From: Clostridium sporogenes
Lineage (GTDB): Bacteria; Bacillota; Clostridia; Clostridiales; Clostridiaceae
Assembly (NCBI RefSeq): GCF_001020205.1
Contig: NZ_CP011663.1
Span: 1,054,001-1,118,000, forward strand
Direction of reading: 5' to 3'
DNA: 64,000 bases
The notes under the pieces were generated by a model that was not told the DNA's origin, did not search any database, and saw only the letters and a program-made list of their open reading frames with translations. The stretch's first letter is position 1, and every line of letters starts with the position of its first letter. Below are positions 45,331-52,384 of this stretch, in pieces. A program made the translations under genes and the position numbers.

Positions 45331-45430
45331 ATTAAAAATATAAGCTTTATAAAAATTTTAGTTCACTGCAAAAGAATATATATTTCGCTGGAAAAGTCTG
45401 CACAGAAAAATAAAAGTGGTTTAATATAAG
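45331..45430 (+). promoter_or_regulatory. Agr-type promoter of the RiPP operon (direct repeat R1, left copy)
   Basis: Two direct repeats, TTCACTGCAAAAG (45362-45374) and TTCGCTGGAAAAG (45384-45396), are spaced 22 bases start to start, the spacing typical of LytTR (AgrA-type) binding. A poor -35 TCTGCA (45397-45402), a 17-base spacer and -10 TTTAAT (45420-45425) follow, as expected of an activator-dependent promoter. About 100 bases here are about 96 percent identical to 50449-50549, the promoter of agrDB. Confidence 0.85.
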
Positions 45431-45448
45431 CATAAAATATTAATAATA

Positions 45449-45495
45449 TAACTCGTTGTGATAGTTAAGCACTAGCAAGATCTATAAATTGAAAA
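45449..45495 (+). repeat. Direct repeat R2, left copy
   Basis: TAACTC...TTGTG.TAGTTAA.CACTAGCAAGAT matches 50243-50289 in about 39 of 47 bases. It also forms the left arm of a hairpin with CACAACAAGTTAAGTTAT (to about 45528) in the leader of the RiPP operon. The two R2 copies bracket the operon. Confidence 0.6.
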
Positions 45496-45559
45496 ATTAT
45501 TTTTTAGCACAACAAGTTAAGTTATATTTATTTTACATATAGAAAGTAGGGACAAGAAT

Positions 45560-46570
45560 ATGATTAAAGAAAATTTAAAATTAAGTGGACCTTCAATAAT
45601 GTCAATAGACATAACTTATAAATGTAATCTAAGATGTAAGCATTGTTTTAATTATAGTGGTGAGCAGGATATAGGATTACAAGAAATGTCTGATGATCAA
45701 ATTTTAAAAATAACAAAAGATATAATAAAAATGTCTCCAGAAGTTGTTTGTATTTGCGGTGGAGAACCATTATTAAGAAAAGAACTTATATATAAAATAA
45801 CTAGGGATATAACAAATGGAACCAATGGAATTACAAGGGTAAATATGGTAACAAATGGTTTGTTATTAAATAAAGAAATTGCCGAAAATTTAAAAGATTC
45901 AGGAATTTCTTTTGTTCAAGTAAGCCTAGATGGAAGCAATAGTGAAACGTATGATTGGTTAAGAAATAAAAAAGGGGCCTTTAATAAGGCTATATCTGCT
46001 ATTGAAATATTAAAAGAAGTAGGAATTAATGTAATGGTTTCATGTACACCTACAAAGAAAAACTTAAGTGATTATGAGAATGTAATAAAATTATGTGAAG
46101 AAAAAGGCGTAAAAGAATTCAGGGTACAGCCATTAATGGTTTTAGGAAGAGCAACAAAACAACTAAAAGAATATATACCAAGCAATAGAGATTATATAAA
46201 ATTAAAACAAATAATAGATAAATATAAAACTAATGTATCTTTATCACTAGAATGGGGAGATCCAATTGAGCATATAACTAAAGGAGGGTTAGATAAACAA
46301 AAATTAACATATTCAATTTCTGTAGATGCATATGGATATATCATATTATCACCATATATTCCAGTTAGACTGGGGAACATAAATAAAGCTTGGGAAATTC
46401 CTTTTATTAAAGAAATGTGTAAAATGATAAAAAGTACAAATGAAATGAATTTAAATAAATTAGATTCTAGAATTCCTGAAAACTTTAAGGACAAGCCAAT
46501 AATTGTTGACATATTAGATAATCGTAACATTACAAAGTTAACACTAAAAGATGTACTAGATAATAGATAA
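45560..46570 (+). CDS. Radical SAM peptide maturase with degenerate SPASM region
   Basis: This 336-residue enzyme has the radical SAM cluster motif CNLRCKHC (CX3CX2C, about residues 24-31) and GGEPLL (about 68-73). In the C-terminal position where SPASM domains carry auxiliary cluster cysteines, it has SISVDAYGYIILSPYIPVRL followed by GNI: the shape remains but the cysteines are gone. Only the radical cluster is expected. It is the first gene of the RiPP operon and presumably modifies the 58-residue peptide at 48062. With no Cys in that peptide, thioether (sactipeptide) chemistry is excluded; C-C cross-linking, epimerisation or similar are options. Confidence 0.9.
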   Translation: MIKENLKLSGPSIMSIDITYKCNLRCKHCFNYSGEQDIGLQEMSDDQILKITKDIIKMSPEVVCICGGEPLLRKELIYKITRDITNGTNGITRVNMVTNGLLLNKEIAENLKDSGISFVQVSLDGSNSETYDWLRNKKGAFNKAISAIEILKEVGINVMVSCTPTKKNLSDYENVIKLCEEKGVKEFRVQPLMVLGRATKQLKEYIPSNRDYIKLKQIIDKYKTNVSLSLEWGDPIEHITKGGLDKQKLTYSISVDAYGYIILSPYIPVRLGNINKAWEIPFIKEMCKMIKSTNEMNLNKLDSRIPENFKDKPIIVDILDNRNITKLTLKDVLDNR

Positions 46571-46589
46571 ATAGTAAGGAGAGATAAAA

Positions 46590-47072
46590 TTGGAAAATTA
46601 TTCACTATTAGAGGGAAAAGATATTTATGAAATCTCCAGAATATTGACAGACTTGTATAAAAATAAAAAAAATAATTCTTATCTATGTCCATTATTAAAT
46701 ATAGAAGAATTAAATGAATATTATACTAGAATGCTTGTATTTGAATATAAAAATGTATATTATTCTATAGGAAATGACATTGAATCTTTAATTGGATTTA
46801 CACTTAATTTAAATCCCAAATCAACAAATACATTTGTAACTTTACGATGCATTTCATTATGTAAAGATGAATTTATATATGTCATTAAAAATATTTTTTT
46901 AGATTTTAGTAGTTTATTTGAACAATATAAAAAAATTATATGTTATGTTAACGAAGAAGACTCAGAGATGATTGGATATTTAGAAAAATTAGGATTTGTG
47001 AAAGAAATATTTTTACCTAATGAATTGGAAATAAATAAAAATGTATTGATATATTCATACTTCTTTAATTAA
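46590..47072 (+). CDS. GNAT-like protein of the RiPP operon
   Basis: This 160-residue protein starts at TTG with AAGGAGAG upstream. It is mostly unrecognised, but the end has the GNAT-like late motif MIGYLEKLGFVKEIFLPNEL (about residues 129-148) followed by a final strand, and the middle strand FVTLRCISLCKDEFIYVI sits where the acetyl-CoA strand would be. The acetyl-CoA loop (Q/RxxGxG/A) is not evident, so the catalytic role is uncertain. Its place between the radical SAM and PqqD-like genes suggests a part in peptide modification, immunity or self-protection (inference). Confidence 0.6.
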   Translation: MENYSLLEGKDIYEISRILTDLYKNKKNNSYLCPLLNIEELNEYYTRMLVFEYKNVYYSIGNDIESLIGFTLNLNPKSTNTFVTLRCISLCKDEFIYVIKNIFLDFSSLFEQYKKIICYVNEEDSEMIGYLEKLGFVKEIFLPNELEINKNVLIYSYFFN

Positions 47073-47109
47073 TTTTATATAAAAATAATTTAAAGCAGGA
47101 GGTAATGTC

Positions 47110-47937
47110 ATGGAAAATTTCTCTGATTTTTTTCCGAAAATTTTGGAAGAAAATATTGAAGACTATAATAAGCAAGATTGTAATGATTATATTATCGCAA
47201 AGAAATATCCTGAACTTAGAAGACTTAAGTTAAATTCTACTTCAGAATTAATACTTAAATCTTGTAATGGTCAGAATAGTATAGCTGATATAGCAAGCTA
47301 TATCAATGAAACCTTTAAAGATATAGCGTCAAATACAATACTACAAGATATAATGGATTTTTTATATACATGTTGGAGAATGGATTTAATTAAATGGATA
47401 GGAGAAAATCCATTTATAAATACAATACAAAAAAATATTGAAAATTATAGTTGCAAAATATTAAAAGGTAATGAAGTTGCTTCACTTATAAATGATATAA
47501 GTAGAAATAATAAAATAATTTATTTATCAGGTTTTCCTGATAAGTATAGTCTAATAGAAGAAACAGTTGATAAAAGAGGTTTTTATACATACGCATTATA
47601 CTGTTTAATTTCATTAAATAAAAATAATATATTATTCTATGAACTCTCATTAAATTCAAAAAAACAAAAAAGCTTAAATTTTCATCAATATTATTCGGAG
47701 GATTTGTCAAAATATTCCCAAAGTTATATAAATCAATTAATAGATTGGTCTATTAGACAATATGAAAATTTAAATAAACTTAATTTTTTAAGAATAGATA
47801 GTAGTACATTTACCAATATAGATAAAAAGTATAAAAATAATCTAAACTATTTAGATTTTCATCTTTTAGGAACATTAAAAAAACATATTTCAAATAATGA
47901 TATTGATATTTATTATAAAAAATTTACTAGTTCTTAA
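47110..47937 (+). CDS. PqqD/RRE-like domain protein with unknown C-terminus
   Basis: This 275-residue protein starts at ATG after AGGAGG. The N-terminal 100 residues look like a PqqD-type RiPP recognition element: LRRLKLNSTSELILKSCNGQ (about 37-56), then SIADIASYINETF and the helix ILQDIMDFLYTCWRMDLIKW. PqqD-like domains bind precursor leaders. The C-terminal 170 residues are polar, with no motif I recognise. It sits directly before the precursor gene, so it may present the precursor to the radical SAM enzyme. Confidence 0.7.
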   Translation: MENFSDFFPKILEENIEDYNKQDCNDYIIAKKYPELRRLKLNSTSELILKSCNGQNSIADIASYINETFKDIASNTILQDIMDFLYTCWRMDLIKWIGENPFINTIQKNIENYSCKILKGNEVASLINDISRNNKIIYLSGFPDKYSLIEETVDKRGFYTYALYCLISLNKNNILFYELSLNSKKQKSLNFHQYYSEDLSKYSQSYINQLIDWSIRQYENLNKLNFLRIDSSTFTNIDKKYKNNLNYLDFHLLGTLKKHISNNDIDIYYKKFTSS

Positions 47938-48061
47938 TTATTAGTTCTTAAAATCGATCATAGGGAAGTTCTCTTTAAATTCATTTTATATTAAATATTT
48001 AATGAGTGGACTTCTTTTTGATAAAGTCTTAAATTAAATTTAAAGATGGGGGGATAATGAA

Positions 48062-48238
48062 ATGTCTCAAGATTATGAAAAACCTGAATTAGGTACAGTT
48101 TCTCCAGAACAAAGATTTTCTCCGGTTGCTGTAGCTGCACTCTACATATATGTAGGTGCACTTACAACTGTCGTAGCAGAAACTGTAGCTGTTGTACATG
48201 CTGGTGCTGTTGCATGGACCGGTGTCGTTGTCAAATAA
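48062..48238 (+). CDS. RiPP precursor peptide, 58 residues, cysteine-free
   Basis: This short gene has a GGGGGG ribosome-binding site 9 bases before its ATG. The N-terminal part (residues 1-22) is a polar leader containing DYEKPELG, which fits the YxxPxL motif that RRE domains recognise in lasso-peptide leaders. Residues 23-58 form a core rich in Val and Ala with LYIYVG (27-32), single His46 and Trp52, WTGVVVK at the end and no Cys. No lasso cyclase or LanB/C/M enzyme is nearby; the radical SAM and PqqD-like genes are. It uses more C-ending codons (GTC, TAC, ACC) than its neighbours. A hairpin follows. Confidence 0.78.
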   Translation: MSQDYEKPELGTVSPEQRFSPVAVAALYIYVGALTTVVAETVAVVHAGAVAWTGVVVK

Positions 48239-48248
48239 TATTTTAATA

Positions 48249-48280
48249 TAATAAGCTAACTTAAAAAGTTAGCTTATTAT
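48249..48280 (+). terminator. Intra-operon hairpin after the precursor gene
   Basis: TAATAAGCTAACTT and AAGTTAGCTTATTA form a perfect 14-base stem with a 4-base loop, 11 bases after the precursor stop. No long T-run follows, so it is probably a partial terminator or 3' stabiliser that raises precursor mRNA over the exporter mRNA. Confidence 0.75.
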
Positions 48281-48298
48281 ATATTAAGAGGTGTTAAA

Positions 48299-49879
48299 TT
48301 GAATAAAAAAAAATTTTCTTTATTTATAATAAATTTATTAAAACCATATAGTAAAAAAATAATTTTATTATTTTTAGTTACAATTTTTACTATACTATTC
48401 GATTTATCCCAACCAATAATTTCTAAAAATATAATTGATGGAGCATTGAAGAATTATAATTATCAATTATTACTGTATTTTCTAGGTATACTTATTGTAA
48501 TTACAATATTAGGTTTATTGTTATCATATATACAAAAAAGTACGATTAATAAAATTGAAGAAAAAATTAAATACGATATACGGTTACAGATATTCAAATG
48601 TATATTAAATCATGATATTAATTTCTTTAAAGATAAAGATGTTGGAGAATTAATGTCAAGAATGCTTGGTGAAACATCAGATATAATAAGATTTTTACTT
48701 AACTCTACTATGAATATACTGATGAATATTATATATATTTTGATATTAATTATTATTATGTTTTCTTTAAATTCTATTATAGCTTTGGTTAATCTGTTAT
48801 TTGGCATTATCACCTTATTTTTACTTATTAAAACTGGTACAAGGATAAATGTAAAACAAGAGAAAGTAATAAAAAAATTTTCAAAAATAAGTAATAATAT
48901 TAATGAAAGTATATTTAATATTAAAACAATTAAATATTTAGGAATATATACATATGTATTAAATAAAATAAAAAAAGTTCTAAATGAAGATTATAATCTT
49001 AATATAAAATATAAAATTTTTGTAATTACAATTAATACTTTTTTGTTTCTAGTAATTTTTATACCTAATATTTTTTTATGGGGATATGGAGGTTATTTAG
49101 TAGTAAACCATGTTATGACAATAGGAAGTCTTATAGCCTTATCAAATTATTTTCAAAAATTTATGTCAAATATAAACGAATTGAAAAGCTTAAATGTTGA
49201 ATTTCAAAAATTTATAATCATGTGTAAAAGATTAGAAGAAATCATTAATAATTACATTGAAGCTGATAGTATTTTTTTATTAGAAGAAAATTCTATTAAT
49301 ACAGTAAATAATATTACATTAGAAAATGTTTCATTCGGATATAATAAAGAAATTTTCTCTAATATAAATATTACCTTTTCATTAGGAGAGGTTATTAAAA
49401 TTTCTGGAAGTAATGCAATTGGGAAAACTACATTAATCAATATATTAATAGGCTTAATTATACCACAGAGTGGTACAATACTTATTAATGGTGAAAAAAC
49501 TTATAATATACAAAAATTGATTAATTCAACTAATTTATTTGGTGTAGTTCCTCAAAATATTCAATTATTTTCAAATACGGTTAAAGAGAATATTTATCTA
49601 GATTCAAATTATTCAGATCAAAATATAATATCTTTAGCAGAAAAAATAGGATTTGAAGGAATAACAATGGATTTTTTAAATAAAAAAGTAATAAATAGAG
49701 GCTTAAATTTATCTGGAGGACAACAACAGAAAATTGCTATATTGAGAGCCTTAATTAAAAATCCTCAAATAATAATATTAGATGAAGCATCCTCTAATTT
49801 AGATAATAAAAATAAAGAAGCATTATATAAGTATATTTATGAAACTAGATCAAATAAAATAAGTTTAATATATATCTAA
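48299..49879 (+). CDS. ABC exporter (fused membrane and ATPase domains), C-terminally short
   Basis: This 526-residue half-transporter starts at TTG after AGAGGTG. The membrane domain (about residues 15-300) has about six helices. The ATPase has Walker A SGSNAIGKTT (about 364-373), signature LSGGQQQK (about 466) and Walker B IIILDEASSNLD (about 485). The chain stops at NKISLIYI, exactly where family members continue with Ser-His (the H-loop) and about 40 more residues. So the switch His is missing. No C39 leader peptidase is fused. It likely exports the mature peptide, if still functional. Confidence 0.85.
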   Translation: MNKKKFSLFIINLLKPYSKKIILLFLVTIFTILFDLSQPIISKNIIDGALKNYNYQLLLYFLGILIVITILGLLLSYIQKSTINKIEEKIKYDIRLQIFKCILNHDINFFKDKDVGELMSRMLGETSDIIRFLLNSTMNILMNIIYILILIIIMFSLNSIIALVNLLFGIITLFLLIKTGTRINVKQEKVIKKFSKISNNINESIFNIKTIKYLGIYTYVLNKIKKVLNEDYNLNIKYKIFVITINTFLFLVIFIPNIFLWGYGGYLVVNHVMTIGSLIALSNYFQKFMSNINELKSLNVEFQKFIIMCKRLEEIINNYIEADSIFLLEENSINTVNNITLENVSFGYNKEIFSNINITFSLGEVIKISGSNAIGKTTLINILIGLIIPQSGTILINGEKTYNIQKLINSTNLFGVVPQNIQLFSNTVKENIYLDSNYSDQNIISLAEKIGFEGITMDFLNKKVINRGLNLSGGQQQKIAILRALIKNPQIIILDEASSNLDNKNKEALYKYIYETRSNKISLIYI

Positions 49880-49907
49880 TAATACAATATTTTAAAGAGG
49901 TGATTAT

Positions 49908-50237
49908 ATGGATACAACTACTATAACAAGTTTAATTATAATTTTTATTATAGTTAACGGCTCCCTATTATTAATTGGATTTTTAATAAAAAAATATAGG
50001 CTTTCTGAATTAATTATTGGATTTAATATTAATAGGGATAATAAAGAAAAAATTTCTGCACTTGTGGGTAATAATTTAATGTTTGCAGGATTAATATCTT
50101 TTATTGGAGAAAGTATTTATTTTGTTGTAAGAAATAAAATTTCTTATAATTATTATATAATATATTTTTTACTTACAATATTGGGCTTATTACTTAACAT
50201 TTATATAAAATGGCATGAAATTAGAAAAAGAGAATAA
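49908..50237 (+). CDS. Small membrane protein, DUF3784-like, possible immunity protein
   Basis: This 109-residue protein starts at ATG after AGAGGTG, 28 bases from the exporter. It has three hydrophobic segments (about residues 7-27, 55-70 and 80-98) and the block KKYRLSELIIGFNINRDNKE between the first two, which is like DUF3784 proteins ('YxxSxLIAGYN' region). As the last gene of the RiPP operon it is a candidate immunity or transport accessory protein, but this is inference from position only. Confidence 0.7.
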   Translation: MDTTTITSLIIIFIIVNGSLLLIGFLIKKYRLSELIIGFNINRDNKEKISALVGNNLMFAGLISFIGESIYFVVRNKISYNYYIIYFLLTILGLLLNIYIKWHEIRKRE

Positions 50238-50242
50238 TAATT

Positions 50243-50289
50243 TAACTCTTTGTGCTAGTTAATCACTAGCAAGATTTACAAATCTAAAA
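50243..50289 (+). repeat. Direct repeat R2, right copy
   Basis: It matches 45449-45495 (shared TAGTTAA.CACTAGCAAGAT core). It lies 5 bases past the last RiPP operon gene, so the two copies bracket the operon at a distance of about 4.8 kb. Confidence 0.6.
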
Positions 50290-50368
50290 GCTCTAGTATT
50301 TTTGCCAACCTATCATCAAAAGGATAAAGAATCAATGATAAGGGGAAGGCAATATGCTAGAGCTTAAT
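50287..50368 (+). terminator. Long imperfect hairpin, probable terminator of the RiPP operon
   Basis: AAGCTCTAGTAT...TTGCC..CCTATCAT pairs with ATGATAAGGGGAAGGCAATATGCTAGAGCTT in blocks of 5-10 bases, about 28 pairs in all with mismatches. A/T-rich DNA follows. Confidence 0.6.
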
Positions 50369-50448
50369 AAAAATTTTATCATAACATCGGTATATATGTT
50401 AGTGTGAGATGAGGAAAAATAAAATAATTATTTTACTTCTACTTGATT

Positions 50449-50549
50449 ATTAAAAATATAAGCTTTATAAAAATCTTAGTTCACTGCAAAAGCATATATA
50501 TTTCGCTGCAAAAGTCTGCACAGAAAAATAAAAGTGGTTTAATAGAAGT
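50449..50549 (+). promoter_or_regulatory. Agr-type promoter of agrDB (direct repeat R1, right copy)
   Basis: LytTR-type sites TTCACTGCAAAAG (50480-50492) and TTCGCTGCAAAAG (50502-50514), 22 bases apart, precede TCTGCA (50515-50520), a 17-base spacer and TTTAAT (50538-50543). The sites here are more alike than those of the RiPP promoter, which has one changed base (CTGG for CTGC). Confidence 0.87.
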
Positions 50550-50583
50550 ATGAAATAATTCTAACAGAAATGGAGGAGGAGCA

Positions 50584-50727
50584 GTGAGAAGTTTTAAAAT
50601 GAAGATGGGTAAAATTTTAGCCAGTTTGGCACTGATGGTTACAGCCTATAATATAAACGCAGCTTGTATATTCCTTGTTCATCAACCTAAGATACCAAAA
50701 GGCGCAGAAAAATTGCGAAAATTCTAA
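50584..50727 (+). CDS. agrD: AgrD-like cyclic autoinducer peptide precursor
   Basis: This 47-residue peptide starts at GTG after GGAGGAGGAG. It has the AgrD layout: a basic amphipathic/hydrophobic N-terminal leader (residues 1-25, KMGKILASLALMVTAYN), then NAACIFLVHQPKIPKGAEKL in the C-terminal half. The likely signal is a thiolactone ring closed by Cys28 (CIFLV region, cut before HQPKIPKG). The conserved Pro-x-x-Pro/Lys tail is the part AgrB removes. Its stop overlaps the agrB start by one base (TAATG). The gene is too short for usual ORF calling. Confidence 0.92.
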   Translation: MRSFKMKMGKILASLALMVTAYNINAACIFLVHQPKIPKGAEKLRKF

Positions 50728-51311
50728 TGGGATTTTCTATATCAGAAAAAGTTGTGGACAAACTCATTGATGGAAATATCATTGAGAGCGAGGAGAAAGA
50801 GTTATATACATATGGATTCCATCAAGGATTTTTAATAATTTTTAATATCCTCACTGCCATAGCTATAGGCCTTTTATTTAAAATGGTATTGGAAAGTGTG
50901 ATTTTTTTAATGGCATATATCCCCCTAAGATCTTATGCTGGGGGATATCATGCAAAAACACCCTTAAGATGTTATATGTTTTCTATAATTATTATGATAG
51001 TAGTATTTTTAGGAATAAAGTTTATATATTGGAATAATTTTATTTGTAGTATTATAACCTTTTGTGCTACAAGTATAATATTTGCTCTTCAACCAGTAGA
51101 AGATAGTAATAAACCCCTAGATCAAAAGGAAATAGATGTTTATAAAAAAAGAACAAAAATTATATTACTTGTTTTGATTGGAATAGGATTGATATTTTGG
51201 TTTGTTGATAATAAACAAATCTCAATAACCATAATAATGGCATTATTGATAATAGCCTTTATGTTGATACTAGGAAAAATAAAAAATACAATTATAGTAA
51301 AAAATTATTAG
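50727..51311 (+). CDS. agrB: AgrB accessory gene regulator, AgrD-processing protease
   Basis: This 194-residue membrane endopeptidase has the AgrB (PF04647) pattern: YGFHQGFLIIFNILTAIAIG, the catalytic His in RSYAGGYHAKTPLRCY (about residues 67-82, His75) and the catalytic Cys at the end of that block (RCY, about Cys81), and four to six membrane helices. It cleaves and cyclises AgrD. The gene order D-B, with agrA-agrC 5 kb upstream across the RiPP cluster, differs from the usual contiguous agrBDCA. Confidence 0.95.
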   Translation: MGFSISEKVVDKLIDGNIIESEEKELYTYGFHQGFLIIFNILTAIAIGLLFKMVLESVIFLMAYIPLRSYAGGYHAKTPLRCYMFSIIIMIVVFLGIKFIYWNNFICSIITFCATSIIFALQPVEDSNKPLDQKEIDVYKKRTKIILLVLIGIGLIFWFVDNKQISITIIMALLIIAFMLILGKIKNTIIVKNY

Positions 51312-51475
51312 AATTGAAACTAGTTATGTTTTTGTTTTGAAGATAACTTTTTATAAGTGTGATAAATAAATTAGAAAAAGAGGAAAGTTGTACTAAGGTA
51401 GAACTAATAACATCATTTTCAAAATTAAAGAAATATGAATCCATATAACAAGTAACAAGTTTAGGGGGATTGACT

Positions 51476-52384
51476 ATGTTAATAAGAAAATTAGTAAGCC
51501 TATTACTGATTGGTACAATTGGAGTGTTATTAGGTGCATGCTCTACAAATAGAACCTTAAATGATTTTAAAAATGGAAAAGATAGAGATACACTTGAAGC
51601 TCCTATTGTGCATGATATTTATAACTATAAGGGAAAAGCAAATGTTGATGTGTTGTCTATTTTTAACTCTAACGGTGATGTTAGAATTAGCAAATCAGAC
51701 ACTAATGATTTGAAGATTAAGGCAAAGTTGGTACAAACTAAGTCAATAAAAGATATAGATAAAAAGTTAAATAATCTTGTAATTAAACCTAAAATTGAAA
51801 AGGATATAATTTTTTATGAACCATTATATGCAAATAATAAAACTCGTAATTATTGGGATTGGGTTAAATCCAGTTCAAATGCAAATGGAATACAAATAAA
51901 TTTTGATGTTCAAATTCCAAATACAATTAAAGAAGTACGTATTTACAGTGAATTAGGAAATATTGATTTACAAAATATTTCAGTCAAAATTCATGCTCAA
52001 ACTAATATTGGTACTATCACTGGTGCAAATATAAATCCCTTGGACAGCGCAGTATTTAAAGTGAATATACCTTCAGATGGAAAAAGCGCATTAGACCTTG
52101 CATTATCTAGTATTGATAATGTAAATTCCATAACTACAGGAATCACATCAGGTAATATAGTTTTAAATTTACCATCAGACTCAAAGTACAGTTATAACCA
52201 AATGGAGCCAGAACAAATGCCTGTTACCTATCCTTATGATATGTATTCAAAAGAGCAATTTGAATATTGCAAAAAACATGGTTTAGCAATGTTCAAACCA
52301 ATAAAAATCAAACAAGGAAAAACAGCTATAAAAACAGTTACAAATAAAGAAAATTTACGTAAAGTTTCAATTAGACAACAATAA
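51476..52384 (+). CDS. Lipoprotein with DUF4097-like beta-helical domain
   Basis: This 302-residue protein starts at ATG after AGGGGG. It has a signal and lipobox LLGAC (Cys at about residue 21). The body resembles DUF4097-type adhesin-like beta-helices: VDVLSIFNSNGDVRISKSDT, then VRIYSELGNIDLQNISVKI and TNIGTITGANI, each a repeated strand-turn of the 'GNIxLxN' type. A C-terminal lysine-rich tail follows. It lies about 160 bases after agrB. An agr-dependent surface role is possible, but no LytTR site was seen directly before it. Confidence 0.8.
   Translation: MLIRKLVSLLLIGTIGVLLGACSTNRTLNDFKNGKDRDTLEAPIVHDIYNYKGKANVDVLSIFNSNGDVRISKSDTNDLKIKAKLVQTKSIKDIDKKLNNLVIKPKIEKDIIFYEPLYANNKTRNYWDWVKSSSNANGIQINFDVQIPNTIKEVRIYSELGNIDLQNISVKIHAQTNIGTITGANINPLDSAVFKVNIPSDGKSALDLALSSIDNVNSITTGITSGNIVLNLPSDSKYSYNQMEPEQMPVTYPYDMYSKEQFEYCKKHGLAMFKPIKIKQGKTAIKTVTNKENLRKVSIRQQ

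Noticed and set aside
48062..48238. Precursor peptide as a sactipeptide, lanthipeptide or classical lasso peptide
   Set aside because: There is no Cys in the whole peptide, no lanthionine enzymes, and no lasso cyclase gene nearby despite the lasso-like leader motif.
50340..50410. Short frame MLELNKNFIITSVYMLV as another small peptide
   Set aside because: It lies inside the right arm of the terminator hairpin and ends after 17 residues.
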